Source of the DNA: Neobacillus mesonae | GTDB lineage: Bacteria; Bacillota; Bacilli; Bacillales; Cytobacillaceae | Direction of reading: 5' to 3' | Length of the DNA: 64,000 nt | Assembly (NCBI RefSeq): GCF_023715155.1 | Contig: NZ_JAMBNQ010000016.1 | Coordinates: 1 to 64,000 of the forward strand | In this document: piece after piece, positions 53,659 through 62,878 of the stretch | Numbering within the stretch: position 1 is the first letter of the stretch | How the letters are laid out: the number at the start of each line of letters is the position of its first letter | Program-made: the position numbers and the translations under genes | Notes under the pieces: model-generated | Databases searched by the model: none | Told to the model about the DNA's origin: nothing | What the model saw: only the letters and a program-made list of their open reading frames with translations

Positions 53659-53694
53659 AAAGACAGACTCTAAAATATATAAGAGTCTGTCTTT
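53659..53694 (-). terminator. Terminator of the cold-shock gene
   Basis: AAAGACAGACTCT pairs perfectly with AGAGTCTGTCTTT, followed on the minus strand by TACTTTTTTT, 18 bases after the stop codon. Confidence 0.88.
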
Positions 53695-53711
53695 ATACGT
53701 CCTTTTAATCA

Positions 53712-53912
53712 TTATGCCTTTTGAACATTTGTAGCTTGGGGACCACGTTGGCCTTCTTCTATGTCAAAAGTAACATCTTGTCCTTCTTCAAGTGATTTAT
53801 ACCCTTCGCCTTGGATTGCTGAGAAATGAACGAATACATCTTCTCCACCTTCACGTTCGATGAATCCGAAACCTTTCTCACTGTTAAACCATTTTACTTT
53901 ACCTTTTTCCAC
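53712..53912 (-). CDS. Cold-shock protein (CspB/CspC/CspD family)
   Basis: The protein has 66 residues and is a single OB-fold cold-shock domain. RNP-1 (KGFGFIERE) and RNP-2 (DVFVHFSAI) are intact, so it should bind single-stranded RNA and DNA as an RNA chaperone. It starts at GTG, eight bases after AGGAGG. The leader is long and AU-rich, as usual for csp mRNAs. It resembles B. subtilis CspB, CspC and CspD about equally, so no symbol is given. Confidence 0.95.
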   Translation of the reverse strand: MEKGKVKWFNSEKGFGFIEREGGEDVFVHFSAIQGEGYKSLEEGQDVTFDIEEGQRGPQATNVQKA

Positions 53913-53926
53913 TTTCTTTGCCTCCT

Positions 53927-53947
53927 ATTGTGTAAACTATACACAAT
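53927..53947 (-). promoter_or_regulatory. Inverted repeat next to the csp ribosome binding site
   Basis: ATTGTGTA and TACACAAT are perfect eight-base arms with a five-base loop, ending just before AGGAGG. Folding in the mRNA leader could affect ribosome access in a temperature-dependent way. This is an inference from position. Confidence 0.4.
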
Positions 53948-54221
53948 TGTTAATATTTTGTAACCCCACCAAGATTTTTATGAATCCTGGTATGTTCCTA
54001 TTATTCCCTAATTAATTAAAAGTTTATTCAGTTTATTTAATACTAAATTATTAAAGTGCTATGGTGTTGGGTTATATGTCACTGATTTCCCTTCATAAAA
54101 GCTAATACAATATTGTAAGCTGGATAAAATAAGAGGACTAGTCAAGTATCATTCATAATGTATGCTACAATAGATGAAGAACATCATTAAAACTAAATTT
54201 CTTTTCAGAAAGGGTGATTGA
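53948..54221. other. Leader of the csp gene and divergent intergenic region
   Basis: The stretch is AT-rich and contains the probable csp promoter on the minus strand and the start signals of the small plus-strand gene at 54222. No further gene or repeat is recognised. Confidence 0.4.
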
Positions 54222-54392
54222 ATGAAGAAAAGTCTTTTTACTATAGGGGACGAAGTCATTATCAAAGCTTCCGGTAAATCGGCAACCATTTTTAAATACG
54301 AGTATGTCAAAAACATGAAAAGGTACTCTTACGTTGTAAATGAATACCCAAACACCTTTTTCTTTGAAGAAGAATTAGAAATGAATGAATAA
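54222..54392 (+). CDS. Small hypothetical protein, KOW/SH3-like (56 residues)
   Basis: AAAGGGTGA lies four bases before the ATG. The product begins MKKSLFTIGDEVIIKASGKS and continues ATIFKYEYVKNMKRYSYVV. The pattern GDEVIIK-x-SGKSATI resembles the start of small SH3-like or KOW-type beta barrels. I do not know a named family. It stands alone. Confidence 0.6.
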   Translation: MKKSLFTIGDEVIIKASGKSATIFKYEYVKNMKRYSYVVNEYPNTFFFEEELEMNE

Positions 54393-54502
54393 TTTCATTT
54401 AATTATTATCGCTTTGGGTGAAGTACAAAAGGACACCCGACATCATTCACCTGTCATATCCAATAGTAGAAGTGGAAAATACTTGGATTAAACTCCGATA
54501 TT

Positions 54503-54667
54503 TCATTTGGATGTATTACCTTTATTATGACTGGTGTTCTTTGGTTCATCCGACTTTTTAACACGTTTGCTAATATAAGGTTTGGCACTCTTAGCTTTAT
54601 TGGCACCAGCTTTCCAACGATTCCAGCCCTTCTTGCCCGTACCTCTGCCTGTTCCGCCTTTATTCAT
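54503..54667 (-). CDS. DUF3934-like small basic protein (54 residues)
   Basis: The ATG at 54667 opens MNKGGTGRGTGKKGWNRWKA and continues KSAKPYISKRVKKS. The GGTGRGTGKKGWNRW segment is the hallmark of DUF3934, tiny basic proteins of Bacillaceae. The function is unknown; its strong positive charge suggests nucleic-acid or spore-core binding. The RBS GGAG is ten bases upstream. Confidence 0.7.
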   Translation of the reverse strand: MNKGGTGRGTGKKGWNRWKAGANKAKSAKPYISKRVKKSDEPKNTSHNKGNTSK

Positions 54668-54817
54668 AATAAATTCACTCCAAAATTATTATAAACCTGA
54701 TTTCCTGTGTTTTTTTTATTAACTAAGTAAGATGAAATATACTACAAATTATAGAAAAAGGGAAACGGCTTCTTGCGGATTGATGTGACTACCCGAGAAT
54801 AGAATCAGTCCCTTGCA
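54668..54817. other. Short intergenic stretch
   Basis: Nothing recognisable is present before the C45 gene remnant. Confidence 0.4.
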
Positions 54818-54945
54818 CAAAGAGTTGAAAGCTTTGGTTTGTCATCGGCGCAGACAGGCTGCCATTTATCTTTGACTTTCATCAAGGGCTCCAGGGAGAA
54901 AAGCTGTACGTCACACGCTTAAAAAGTGTGTTGGATACATGTTAA
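54818..54945 (+). pseudogene. Duplicated 3' fragment of the C45 acyltransferase gene
   Basis: The bases from about 54818 to 54945 match the 3' end of the gene at 44475-45542. The in-frame peptide RLPFIFDFHQGLQGEKLYVT aligns with RLPFIFDFHQWLHGEKLHVT, and the nucleotides GACAGGCTGCCATTTATCTT are identical in both. A one-base insertion near 54832 breaks the frame and the rest of the gene is missing. It is a decayed paralogue or a partial duplication about 9.3 kb away, on the other side of the Wadjet operon. Confidence 0.8.
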
Positions 54946-54969
54946 TATGCAGGAGATATCTAACAAATG

Positions 54970-55003
54970 AAAGGATGAACTCAAATGAAGAATTCATCCT
55001 TTT
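54970..55003 (+). terminator. Terminator-like hairpin after the C45 remnant
   Basis: AAAGGATGAA and TTCATCCTTT form a perfect ten-pair stem followed by TTTGTTTC. It would end a plus-strand transcript, perhaps left over from the lost paralogue. Confidence 0.7.
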
Positions 55004-55094
55004 TTGTTTCAATGAGCTTAGGTTGCTGTTTCCTGGATATTTAAGTTTTTAAAGATTTATTCTGACCGCCTTTTAAAAACCCAATTACAAAGAA

Positions 55095-55141
55095 CAATCT
55101 CTTTAAAAGATTGATTCTTTTTAGGAATCTTTTAGAGATTG
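55095..55141 (-). terminator. Large hairpin downstream of the hydantoin operon
   Basis: CAATCTCTttAAAAGATT pairs with AATCTTTTaGAGATTG, a stem of about 16 pairs, 100 bases after the racemase stop. T runs are weak, so it may be a terminator or an mRNA-stabilising 3' structure. Confidence 0.5.
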
Positions 55142-55244
55142 TGTAATTCTTAAAAGTAATACATGTATTGCATCATATTTTTGCCAAAATTAATATTTTC
55201 AAAAAACTGATTTGTACTAGGGGTCAATAATAATTTAAATTTAT

Positions 55245-55988
55245 TTAATTGTCTCCTAAACTCCCATAGTGTTTTAATAATCCTGCGAATTCTTTTCTTT
55301 CTGGAGATTTATAAGTTTTTAATTTACTGGTGGTTTTCCCGAGTTCAACAATGGCTTCTGCAAACTTCACAGCAGCAACTACTCCATCAATAACTGGTAC
55401 TTCTAACTCTTTTTCTAACTCATTTGCAAGCTCAGCCATTCCTGCACAACCTAATAAAATTGCTTCAGCATCATCTTCCTTAACTGCTCTTCTTCCTTCC
55501 TCCTTTAACATCTCCATTGCAGCTTCAGGATCCTTTTCAATATCAAGCACACTTAACGGGGTGGTTCTTACTTTAACAACACGATGTTGCATTCCATATC
55601 CTGCAACAAGCTCATCTAACATGGTTTTGATACGCGGTATAACGGTGACAACGGAAAAACGAGCAGCTAAAATTGACGCCATATACATTGAGGCTTCTGC
55701 TATTCCAATTACTGGAGCTTTTGTCACTTCTCTTGCTGCTTGAAGTCCAGGATCTCCATAACAGGCTATAATATATGCATTAATCCCCTCCTCTTCTCCT
55801 TTTCGTACTTCCTCTAAAACACCCGGAATACTTAGATACTCATCGTAAAAGGATTCAATTGAAGCTGGACCCATTTCTGGACTTACTGCAATGATTTCTG
55901 TGTCTTGTCTGGCAACACTCTTCGCGGCATTTTCAATACCCTTTGTCATTTCCCATGTAGTATTTGGATTAATTACCTTAATTTTCAC
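55245..55988 (-). CDS. Aspartate/glutamate/hydantoin racemase family protein
   Basis: The protein has 247 residues. The two catalytic cysteines of the family are in IIACYGDPG (near residue 76) and ILLGCAGMAEL (near 180). The N-terminus KIKVINPNTTWEMTKGI is the signature of hydantoin racemases. It would interconvert D- and L-5-substituted hydantoins so that both enantiomers can be degraded. It starts at GTG one base after the permease stop, and closes the operon. Confidence 0.88.
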   Translation of the reverse strand: MKIKVINPNTTWEMTKGIENAAKSVARQDTEIIAVSPEMGPASIESFYDEYLSIPGVLEEVRKGEEEGINAYIIACYGDPGLQAAREVTKAPVIGIAEASMYMASILAARFSVVTVIPRIKTMLDELVAGYGMQHRVVKVRTTPLSVLDIEKDPEAAMEMLKEEGRRAVKEDDAEAILLGCAGMAELANELEKELEVPVIDGVVAAVKFAEAIVELGKTTSKLKTYKSPERKEFAGLLKHYGSLGDN

Positions 55989-55989
55989 T

Positions 55990-57417
55990 TTACATCACTT
56001 CCCCTTCTTTGTACTCTGCAAGTTCAATTTTATCGTCAATATAACTATAGATTTCAGGTTGAGGGAACTTCTTTCCGACCCAATATTTCATTAAGGGATA
56101 ATAAATTACATTTGAAACAATAAACGCTGTGAAGAATCCATAATCAGGAAAGAAAAAAACTGTTAATCCCGAAGGTATATAAGCGAATACTGCAGCTGGA
56201 TTTATATTGTTCCAATACTTATATTGTCCATTTGAACGGTAGATTTCCTCTATATTTAACTGTCTCTTTCTTAGTAGATAATAATCACAAAACATGATAC
56301 CTGCAATTGGGGATAATAAAGCAGATATCACGATTAATATTTGTGGAACATAGTCTGCAAAATTCCAAGGTTGCAATACCAGCCCAATAACACCGGCTAT
56401 GATAGCTCCTGTAGCAAAACTAATTTTTTTAGGAAAATAGTTTACAATAATGTAACCCGGTGGAAGTAGGTTAGCACTTATATTAGTAGACCATTGTGCT
56501 AATATTACGAATGCTAAACAAACAATAAGAATTGCAGGGTTATCTTTGCCCAAAACAGTGGTCATGACTTCAATAGGATTCCAGTTACCTGTTGCTACAC
56601 CGCTAGTCATCCCTATAATGGTAAACAGCAACATGGAACTTAGTAGTCCCAAGAAATGGGATATAAAACTCCCTTTGTTAGCCCTCCACCAAGTTGATTT
56701 TTGGTCATCTTTTTTTACTTTCAGAAATCTGGTAAAATCAGGAGCGTTAAGTGCCATTGTGATATATAGACCCATAAAAACAACCATTCCATAACCAAAA
56801 GAAAGACTTCCATCACCCTTCATAGAAAATAACTTCCCGAGGGTAATATCAAAATGAGTCATGACTAAATATTGGAGATATACCCCAATAATTAAAATAC
56901 TTGGTGCAGCCAAAATTTCAAATAGCTTAATAGCTTCTACTCCCATCGCGGTATTAATAATTTGAACAGCTCCAAATAATATAATTAGGAGTGTCAAATT
57001 AGAGTACCCTGTCAAAAGTACCATGATTTCATTTAACGCAAATGCACCCATCCAAGTCTGAAAACCAAACCAGAAAATTGCAGGCAGGGCACGAATCGTC
57101 CCTGCAATATGGGTTCCTAAATAACCGAAACATGCCCTAATATATACTGCAAAAGGAATTCCGTATTTGATTCCAATATCGCCTAATAGTGTTAATAACA
57201 AAGCAACAATTATATTCCCTAGAAGAGCAGCCCATATAATCTGAATCGGAGATAAAGCAGGAAATAACTGGGCGGCAGTTACAAATGTGACTAATTGGAC
57301 TGCAATCCCGATCCAAAGTAACAAAAATCCAAAAGTTGAAATATTTCTTTGATTATTACTTGTGGGCATAATATCTTTCCCTGTTAAACTAATTTCTTTT
57401 TCAGGGGTACTATTCAT
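55990..57417 (-). CDS. NCS1 family permease (hydantoin/allantoin/nucleobase importer)
   Basis: The protein has 475 residues with 12 predicted membrane helices and the NCS1 fold known from the hydantoin transporter Mhp1. Recognisable segments are [34 protein letters not shown] [32 protein letters not shown] and [15 protein letters not shown]. It should import the hydantoin or ureide by Na+ or H+ symport. It lies between carbamoylase and racemase in the same operon. Confidence 0.9.
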   Translation of the reverse strand: MNSTPEKEISLTGKDIMPTSNNQRNISTFGFLLLWIGIAVQLVTFVTAAQLFPALSPIQIIWAALLGNIIVALLLTLLGDIGIKYGIPFAVYIRACFGYLGTHIAGTIRALPAIFWFGFQTWMGAFALNEIMVLLTGYSNLTLLIILFGAVQIINTAMGVEAIKLFEILAAPSILIIGVYLQYLVMTHFDITLGKLFSMKGDGSLSFGYGMVVFMGLYITMALNAPDFTRFLKVKKDDQKSTWWRANKGSFISHFLGLLSSMLLFTIIGMTSGVATGNWNPIEVMTTVLGKDNPAILIVCLAFVILAQWSTNISANLLPPGYIIVNYFPKKISFATGAIIAGVIGLVLQPWNFADYVPQILIVISALLSPIAGIMFCDYYLLRKRQLNIEEIYRSNGQYKYWNNINPAAVFAYIPSGLTVFFFPDYGFFTAFIVSNVIYYPLMKYWVGKKFPQPEIYSYIDDKIELAEYKEGEVM

Positions 57418-57437
57418 AGAAAGACCACTCTCCCTTG

Positions 57438-58682
57438 TTATTTAACATAGTTTAGAACAGTTTCTTGTAATAAAGATACACCCTTTGTGATATCCATTAT
57501 TGCTGCGGATTCCTTAGGGTTATGACTAATTCCATTTAGACAACGGACGAAAATTACACCTATATCTGCTATTTCTCCTATTGCCATTGCGTCATGGCCA
57601 GCTCCACTAATCATTTTAGGTGCATCTAGTTCGAGTGATTTCCCAATTTCCATCATTTTTTCCACTACATGGGGTGCACACATTGTTGGATCTTTAATTA
57701 AGTGCTCAACTATTTCATACCTCAATTCCCTATCCTTGCAAATTCTAGCTATTTCATTTTTTATTTTAGATATGGTTTGATTTCTTCTTTCTAGGTCAAT
57801 GTCACGGATATCAAGTGTAAATTCAACCAATTCAGGAATTACATTGCTCCCACCAGGTATGGCTGTTATCTTTCCAACTGTTCCCACAGTCTGTGAATTT
57901 GAATCTTTGGAGCAAACTTCCTCAATAAAGCCAATAATTTTAGCTGCCCCCGCAATTGGATCCCGACGTAAATTCATCGGAACGGTTCCAGCATGACCGG
58001 ATTCCCCAAAAATTTTCACACTAAACCATGCTGGACCCGCAATTCCTGTTACAATACCTACTGGTTTATCAATCGATTGAAGGTAAGGACCTTGTTCAAT
58101 ATGAAGTTCAAGAAAAACTTTAATTTCACCCTTACATCTAACAGATTCATGAATTAAGTCAGGATTTAACCCAAACGATTTTAATGCTTCATATCTACTA
58201 ATTCCATTATCATCTTTCTTTAATAGTTCTAATTCAGTGACCTTGCCAACCATACCCCTACTACCAAATAATCCACCTTGAAAACGTGTTCCTTCTTCAT
58301 CACAAAAAGCTATTACCTCAATCGGATATTTTGTTTGCATACCTTCATCATGAATAAATTGTGCAACCTCAATTCCACCTAACACACCTATAGTTCCATC
58401 ATATTTACCCCCATTTGGTACAGTATCAATATGTGAACCAATCATTATTGAAGGTGCATTGGAATCATTGCCCTCTTTTCGTCCAATTAGGTTGCCTAGG
58501 TTATCCACTCTTACTTCTAAACCGGCTTCTCTCATCCAATTGGCTACTAGCTGTTGGGCTTCATAATCATCTTTAGTTAAAGCTTTTCTAGTAACACCAT
58601 TTTCAGGAGTTTTTCCGATTTTTGATAGTTCTTCGACTCTCTGTAATAGTCGTTCACTGTTTATTTTATATAGCTGTTTCAT
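57438..58682 (-). CDS. hyuC: N-carbamoyl-amino-acid hydrolase (M20 family)
   Basis: The protein has 414 residues of the hydantoinase/carbamoylase branch of M20 peptidases. Metal ligands are H84 ([16 protein letters not shown]), D95, the Glu pair of [10 protein letters not shown] (129-130) and His residues later (LELHIEQGP, and [13 protein letters not shown]). It would release ammonia and CO2 from the N-carbamoyl amino acid made by ring opening, giving the free amino acid. It follows hyuB by 62 bases. Allantoate amidohydrolase activity is an alternative. Confidence 0.9.
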   Translation of the reverse strand: MKQLYKINSERLLQRVEELSKIGKTPENGVTRKALTKDDYEAQQLVANWMREAGLEVRVDNLGNLIGRKEGNDSNAPSIMIGSHIDTVPNGGKYDGTIGVLGGIEVAQFIHDEGMQTKYPIEVIAFCDEEGTRFQGGLFGSRGMVGKVTELELLKKDDNGISRYEALKSFGLNPDLIHESVRCKGEIKVFLELHIEQGPYLQSIDKPVGIVTGIAGPAWFSVKIFGESGHAGTVPMNLRRDPIAGAAKIIGFIEEVCSKDSNSQTVGTVGKITAIPGGSNVIPELVEFTLDIRDIDLERRNQTISKIKNEIARICKDRELRYEIVEHLIKDPTMCAPHVVEKMMEIGKSLELDAPKMISGAGHDAMAIGEIADIGVIFVRCLNGISHNPKESAAIMDITKGVSLLQETVLNYVK

Positions 58683-58744
58683 AGATTCTCCTTTTATATA
58701 ATTTTGAAAATGGATTCAAGTAAAAATAAACCCATTTACTTCTA

Positions 58745-60511
58745 TCAACCTTTTCTTAATTTTTCAGTTGCAAAATAATCAACCTCAAAATTTTCATTAA
58801 TAACTACACCGTACTCTTTTTCTGCAAAATCCCTAGTAATATATTGATCAATAACATCTGATAATACTTGCTCAGGTGATCGTTCTAATGGATTCCCATA
58901 TCCCCCTCCACTTGGACCTGTTAAAATAATCCTATCTCCCTCATTCATGGTAGTATTAGGAATCTTTGATGGTAATTCTTTTTCATTTGTTTTTTGTTTT
59001 AGGGTTACCCCGCCGATATATCCTTCTGCTCCTCCAGCAAACCCCCAAGGGGCATACTTATGTCCCTCAGCTTCAATGGAAACGCTACCTGCGGAAAGGA
59101 ATGTTATCTCTTTTACAGAGCCTATACCTCCTCTCCATTTCCCTGGAGCACTTGCATTTTTTCTCAGTTCATAACGATTGACTCGTAATGGGTAGTGTGA
59201 TTCAATATCTTCAATAGGATTATTTCGAGTATTTGCATAAAGTGTATCCACGGCATCCATTCCGTTCATGCCGTTTCTTCCACCATAACTTCCCTCCATA
59301 ATATCCATAAACACCCAATACTTCTCATCTGATAGTCCACTGTAAGAAACAACTTTTAAATTACCAACACCTGCACTAATTTGAGTAGGAACAACCTGAC
59401 CAAGTGCTTTCATTAATGTATCAGCTACCATATTTCCTGAGCAGAATCTTGCAATGGTAGGGGCTGGAAATATAGGATTAGCCAATGTACCTTTTGGTGC
59501 AATTATTCTAATTGGTCGTGTCAAACCAGAGTTTTGAGGAATGTGACCATGAATAGTTGAGTCTAATAAAATTGAACGTAATGTTAGATAAATAGCACAA
59601 TCTACGGTCCCTTCAAAAGGCATATTAATTGGTCTATCAACTTGCGGAGAGGTGCCTGTCAAATCAATTGTAATATCGCTACCTTCAATCGTTAAAGAAA
59701 CGGCAACCTTTAAATCTTTTTTATTTACGTCATCACTATCTAAATACCCATCCATGTATCCCTCAGCATAATAAGTTCCATCGGGTAATCTCTCTATAGA
59801 ATTACGCATCATTTTTTCTGAGTAATTCATGAGGTCCTCACTTGCTGCTAAAACTGTTTCTAAACCGTATTTTTCAATTAAGCTCACGTATCTTTGTGCA
59901 CCAATATTTGCAGCAGCAATTTGCGCCTCTAAATCACCAACCACCATATCTGAGGCCCGAATATTATCCCTTAAAATACTCCAAACTTGGTGATTCTTTT
60001 TCCCCTTTTCGTAAACCTTAATGGCTTTGAACTGAAGTCCTTCTGCATAAGCATCAACAGCATCAACTATTCCGCAACTTCCAGGTGTAAGTGCACCAAT
60101 ATCTAAATGATGTGCTGTTGTGACTGAAAAACCTATCAATTCATTCTGATAGAAAACAGGTACACAAAAACCAATATCGGGTCCGTGAGAGGCACCATGG
60201 TATGTTGAGTTATGCATAATAACATCCCCAGGGTTAAATTGATCTCCCCTTTCTTGGAAGATTTTTCGAATCCCCCTTATATAACCTGGTATAGGTCCAG
60301 ATTGAAGTGGCGTACTTTGAGTTGATTCGCATAATTGTTGACCATTAAGATCGACAAGTGCACATCCAAAATCCTCTGATTCCCGAATTATACTTGAATA
60401 AGACATGCGGGCAAGTTTGTGACCCATTTCTATAGCAATATTTTCTAAAGCACCCCTAATCACTTGGGAGGTAACTGGATCAATCTTCACTTTATTTTGT
60501 ATAGTTTTCAT
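58745..60511 (-). CDS. hyuB: Hydantoinase B / oxoprolinase family protein
   Basis: The protein has 588 residues, the usual size of HyuB. Typical segments are MSYSSIIRESEDFGCALVD, PGDVIMHNSTYHGASHGPD, DLTGTSPQVDRPINMPFEG and the C-terminal GPSGGGYGNPLERSPEQV. With HyuA it forms the ATP-dependent hydantoinase/N-methylhydantoinase complex. Its ATG overlaps the hyuA stop (TAATG), so the two subunits are translationally coupled. Confidence 0.93.
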   Translation of the reverse strand: MKTIQNKVKIDPVTSQVIRGALENIAIEMGHKLARMSYSSIIRESEDFGCALVDLNGQQLCESTQSTPLQSGPIPGYIRGIRKIFQERGDQFNPGDVIMHNSTYHGASHGPDIGFCVPVFYQNELIGFSVTTAHHLDIGALTPGSCGIVDAVDAYAEGLQFKAIKVYEKGKKNHQVWSILRDNIRASDMVVGDLEAQIAAANIGAQRYVSLIEKYGLETVLAASEDLMNYSEKMMRNSIERLPDGTYYAEGYMDGYLDSDDVNKKDLKVAVSLTIEGSDITIDLTGTSPQVDRPINMPFEGTVDCAIYLTLRSILLDSTIHGHIPQNSGLTRPIRIIAPKGTLANPIFPAPTIARFCSGNMVADTLMKALGQVVPTQISAGVGNLKVVSYSGLSDEKYWVFMDIMEGSYGGRNGMNGMDAVDTLYANTRNNPIEDIESHYPLRVNRYELRKNASAPGKWRGGIGSVKEITFLSAGSVSIEAEGHKYAPWGFAGGAEGYIGGVTLKQKTNEKELPSKIPNTTMNEGDRIILTGPSGGGYGNPLERSPEQVLSDVIDQYITRDFAEKEYGVVINENFEVDYFATEKLRKG

Positions 60512-62589
60512 TATTGGATTCCTCCAATCTTAATAATGATATTTCCTGATTCCTCTATATACCCAATACAATTTGGCGGCATTACAGTGGTTGTATCCTT
60601 TTGGAATATTATGGCTGGTCCTTCTATTTTTGAATTGGCAGGAAGTAATTCTCTTTGATAAAATTTTGTCTCAAATTCCCTAAGTTCACCATTTTCCCTA
60701 AATACCGATACGCCTTTTTTAATTAAAGCTAATTCAATTGACCCCTCTTTTGAAACTAAAGGCTTTTGGATTTTTGGCATAACGCCTTTCCCTGTAACAC
60801 GAATATTTACAATTTCAATAGGACTATTCTCAAAACAATGGCCATACTCAGACTTGTGAAGCATGTTAAATTCATTCCATGTACTTTTTATATTTTCGGG
60901 AGTTATTTCATTACCTGGTAAATTTACACGAAGTTCATATCCCTGCCCAATATATCGGCAATCAGCTGTACGTTTAATTTCAATATTCGAAAGATTAATC
61001 CCATCCTTTTGTAATTGGTCAATAATCTGTCCCTCTAACAAATTAAAATCTGAATTTAATTGTTCATAGTCAGCTTCATTACTTAAGAGGAATTCTGTTT
61101 TAATTAAGTCATACTTTAAATCAGTCGTTAACAGTCCAGTTGCAGAGGTAATCCCGGGATGCTGTGGAATAATGACCTCTGGAATATTTAATATTTGAGC
61201 TACTTCTACAGCATGAAGTGGTCCCGCTCCACCAAAGGCAACTAACGAAAACTCACGAGGATCCTGTCCTTTTTGAATTGTTTTTTCGTGAATTGCATTA
61301 GCCATATTGTTATTTACAATAGTTAAAATTCCCTCTGCCGTCTCTGTTTCACTAAGTTCTAATTGACTTGCAAGTTCACTAACAACCTTAAATGCTTCTT
61401 GTTTAAAGATTCGCATTGATCCGCCTAAAAAGTTATCCTCATCAAGACGTCCTAAAACCACATTTGCATCTGTTACGGTTGCCTTCGTACCACCATGTCC
61501 ATAACTAGCAGGTCCTGGTCTAGAGCCCGCACTTTTAGGGCCAACTCTAAATGCCCCTCCTTCATCAATATGGGCAATACTTCCTCCACCGGCACCAATT
61601 GTATGAATATCAATCATTGGAACCATAACAGGAAATCCAGCAATCCATGTATCTCTTGCTGTCGATTCATCAATACCTTGCTCAGTAATAATTCCAATAT
61701 CCGCACTAGTCCCGCCAACATCAAAGGTAATCAATTTCTTCCTATCGGATAGACCCCCTGACCACCAACCGCCTAAAACTCCAGCAGCTGGTCCGGATAA
61801 TAATGTATTAACTGGACGTTCTGAAACAGATTCTGCAGTTCCGATACCTCCATTTGAACACATGATGTGTAAATCCGACACGAATCCTTCATCTTTCAAT
61901 CTACCTTTTAAATTACTAATGTAGTTTTTGACTTTTGGACCGACAAATCCATTGATCGTAGCTGTTGTAAATCTTTCAAATTCCCTAAATTGAGGTGATA
62001 CATCAGAAGAAGTTGTGACAAATACATCTGGATATTCCTCTTTAATAATTTCTTTAGCTCGATTTTCATGGGACGGATTAATGTAAGAAAATAGGAAAGA
62101 AACAATAATTGACTCGACACCAGCCTCTTTTAATTCCCTTGTGGCTACCCTAACCTCTTCTTCATTAAGTGGAACTAAAACATCCCCGTTTGGGGGAACT
62201 AACCGTTCACTAACTTCTTTTCGAAAACGACGTTGTACTAAAGGACGATCCTGCCATGGAATTTCTTGCATAACTGAATAGTTTTCAGGACGCTGATGGC
62301 GGCCAATATGGATAATATCCCTAAATCCTTTTGTTGTAATCATTCCTGTTTTTGCCCCGTCATACTCCAGAATGGCATTAGTAGCGATAGTAGTTCCATG
62401 AAAGACATGATTAATATTTGCCTTTTCAATATTTTGTTGAGTACATAGTTCTGAAATCCCTTGAACTACTCCAATTGAAGGATCTTCCAACGTTGTGGGT
62501 ACCTTATTAATCCAAGTATTTCTTTTTTCGGTATCAGTGTACATAATGTCAGTAAATGTACCACCAACGTCTACTCCAACTAATTTCAT
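60511..62589 (-). CDS. hyuA: Hydantoinase A / oxoprolinase family protein
   Basis: The protein has 692 residues from ATG 62589 ([14 protein letters not shown]), seven bases after AAGGGAGG. A longer frame from 62637 begins at the expected transcription start of the sigma-54 promoter and is not credible. It contains the ASKHA-type ATP-binding motifs [11 protein letters not shown] and [13 protein letters not shown], and [11 protein letters not shown]. It is the ATP-binding subunit that activates the hydantoin ring for hydrolysis. It is the first gene of the operon. Confidence 0.93.
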   Translation of the reverse strand: MKLVGVDVGGTFTDIMYTDTEKRNTWINKVPTTLEDPSIGVVQGISELCTQQNIEKANINHVFHGTTIATNAILEYDGAKTGMITTKGFRDIIHIGRHQRPENYSVMQEIPWQDRPLVQRRFRKEVSERLVPPNGDVLVPLNEEEVRVATRELKEAGVESIIVSFLFSYINPSHENRAKEIIKEEYPDVFVTTSSDVSPQFREFERFTTATINGFVGPKVKNYISNLKGRLKDEGFVSDLHIMCSNGGIGTAESVSERPVNTLLSGPAAGVLGGWWSGGLSDRKKLITFDVGGTSADIGIITEQGIDESTARDTWIAGFPVMVPMIDIHTIGAGGGSIAHIDEGGAFRVGPKSAGSRPGPASYGHGGTKATVTDANVVLGRLDEDNFLGGSMRIFKQEAFKVVSELASQLELSETETAEGILTIVNNNMANAIHEKTIQKGQDPREFSLVAFGGAGPLHAVEVAQILNIPEVIIPQHPGITSATGLLTTDLKYDLIKTEFLLSNEADYEQLNSDFNLLEGQIIDQLQKDGINLSNIEIKRTADCRYIGQGYELRVNLPGNEITPENIKSTWNEFNMLHKSEYGHCFENSPIEIVNIRVTGKGVMPKIQKPLVSKEGSIELALIKKGVSVFRENGELREFETKFYQRELLPANSKIEGPAIIFQKDTTTVMPPNCIGYIEESGNIIIKIGGIQ

Positions 62590-62645
62590 GACTTTTCCTC
62601 CCTTAATGGTGAAATATATAAAATCTTTTGTACACACTATTAAAA

Positions 62646-62662
62646 TGCAAAAATCATGCCAA
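62646..62662 (-). promoter_or_regulatory. Sigma-54 promoter of the hyu operon
   Basis: On the minus strand TTGGCATGATTTTTGCA carries GG and GC at the exact -24/-12 spacing of sigma-54 promoters (consensus TTGGCACG-N4-TTGCA). It lies 57 bases upstream of hyuA. The neighbouring gene encodes a sigma-54 activator. Confidence 0.85.
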
Positions 62663-62802
62663 CTTTTGCTACTTTCTCATTTTTACTTACTCCTATTAAT
62701 TTATAGAGACTTTTAAAGGATTCTCTTTACATACTAAAAAATTAAATTCCCTATATTCATTGCAAAACTACAATTAGGACTCGTCATTATTAAACATTTT
62801 AT

Positions 62803-62820
62803 AGTTCTAATTATGGAACT
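62803..62820. promoter_or_regulatory. Candidate activator binding site for the hyu promoter
   Basis: AGTTC and GAACT are inverted repeats around TAATTATG. The related sequence CAATTAGGACTC occurs at 62771-62782. These lie about 110-160 bases upstream of the -24 element, the usual distance for an enhancer-binding protein. Confidence 0.35.
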
Positions 62821-62834
62821 TTAGGGCAAAAAAG

Positions 62835-62878
62835 AAAGATTGCAAAAATGCAATTATTATTGCATTTTTGCAATCTTT
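62835..62878 (-). terminator. Terminator overlapping the end of the activator gene
   Basis: A perfect 20-base inverted repeat (62835-62854 with 62859-62878, loop TATT), centred on ATTGCAAAAATGCAAT, is followed by CTTTCTTTTTTG on the minus strand. The last codons of the activator (KIAKMQ) form one arm of the hairpin and its stop codon lies in the loop. Confidence 0.85.

Noticed and set aside
62590..62637. Longer hyuA start at 62637
   Set aside because: It coincides with the expected transcription start of the sigma-54 promoter and has no RBS; ATG 62589 has AAGGGAGG and gives the normal N-terminus.
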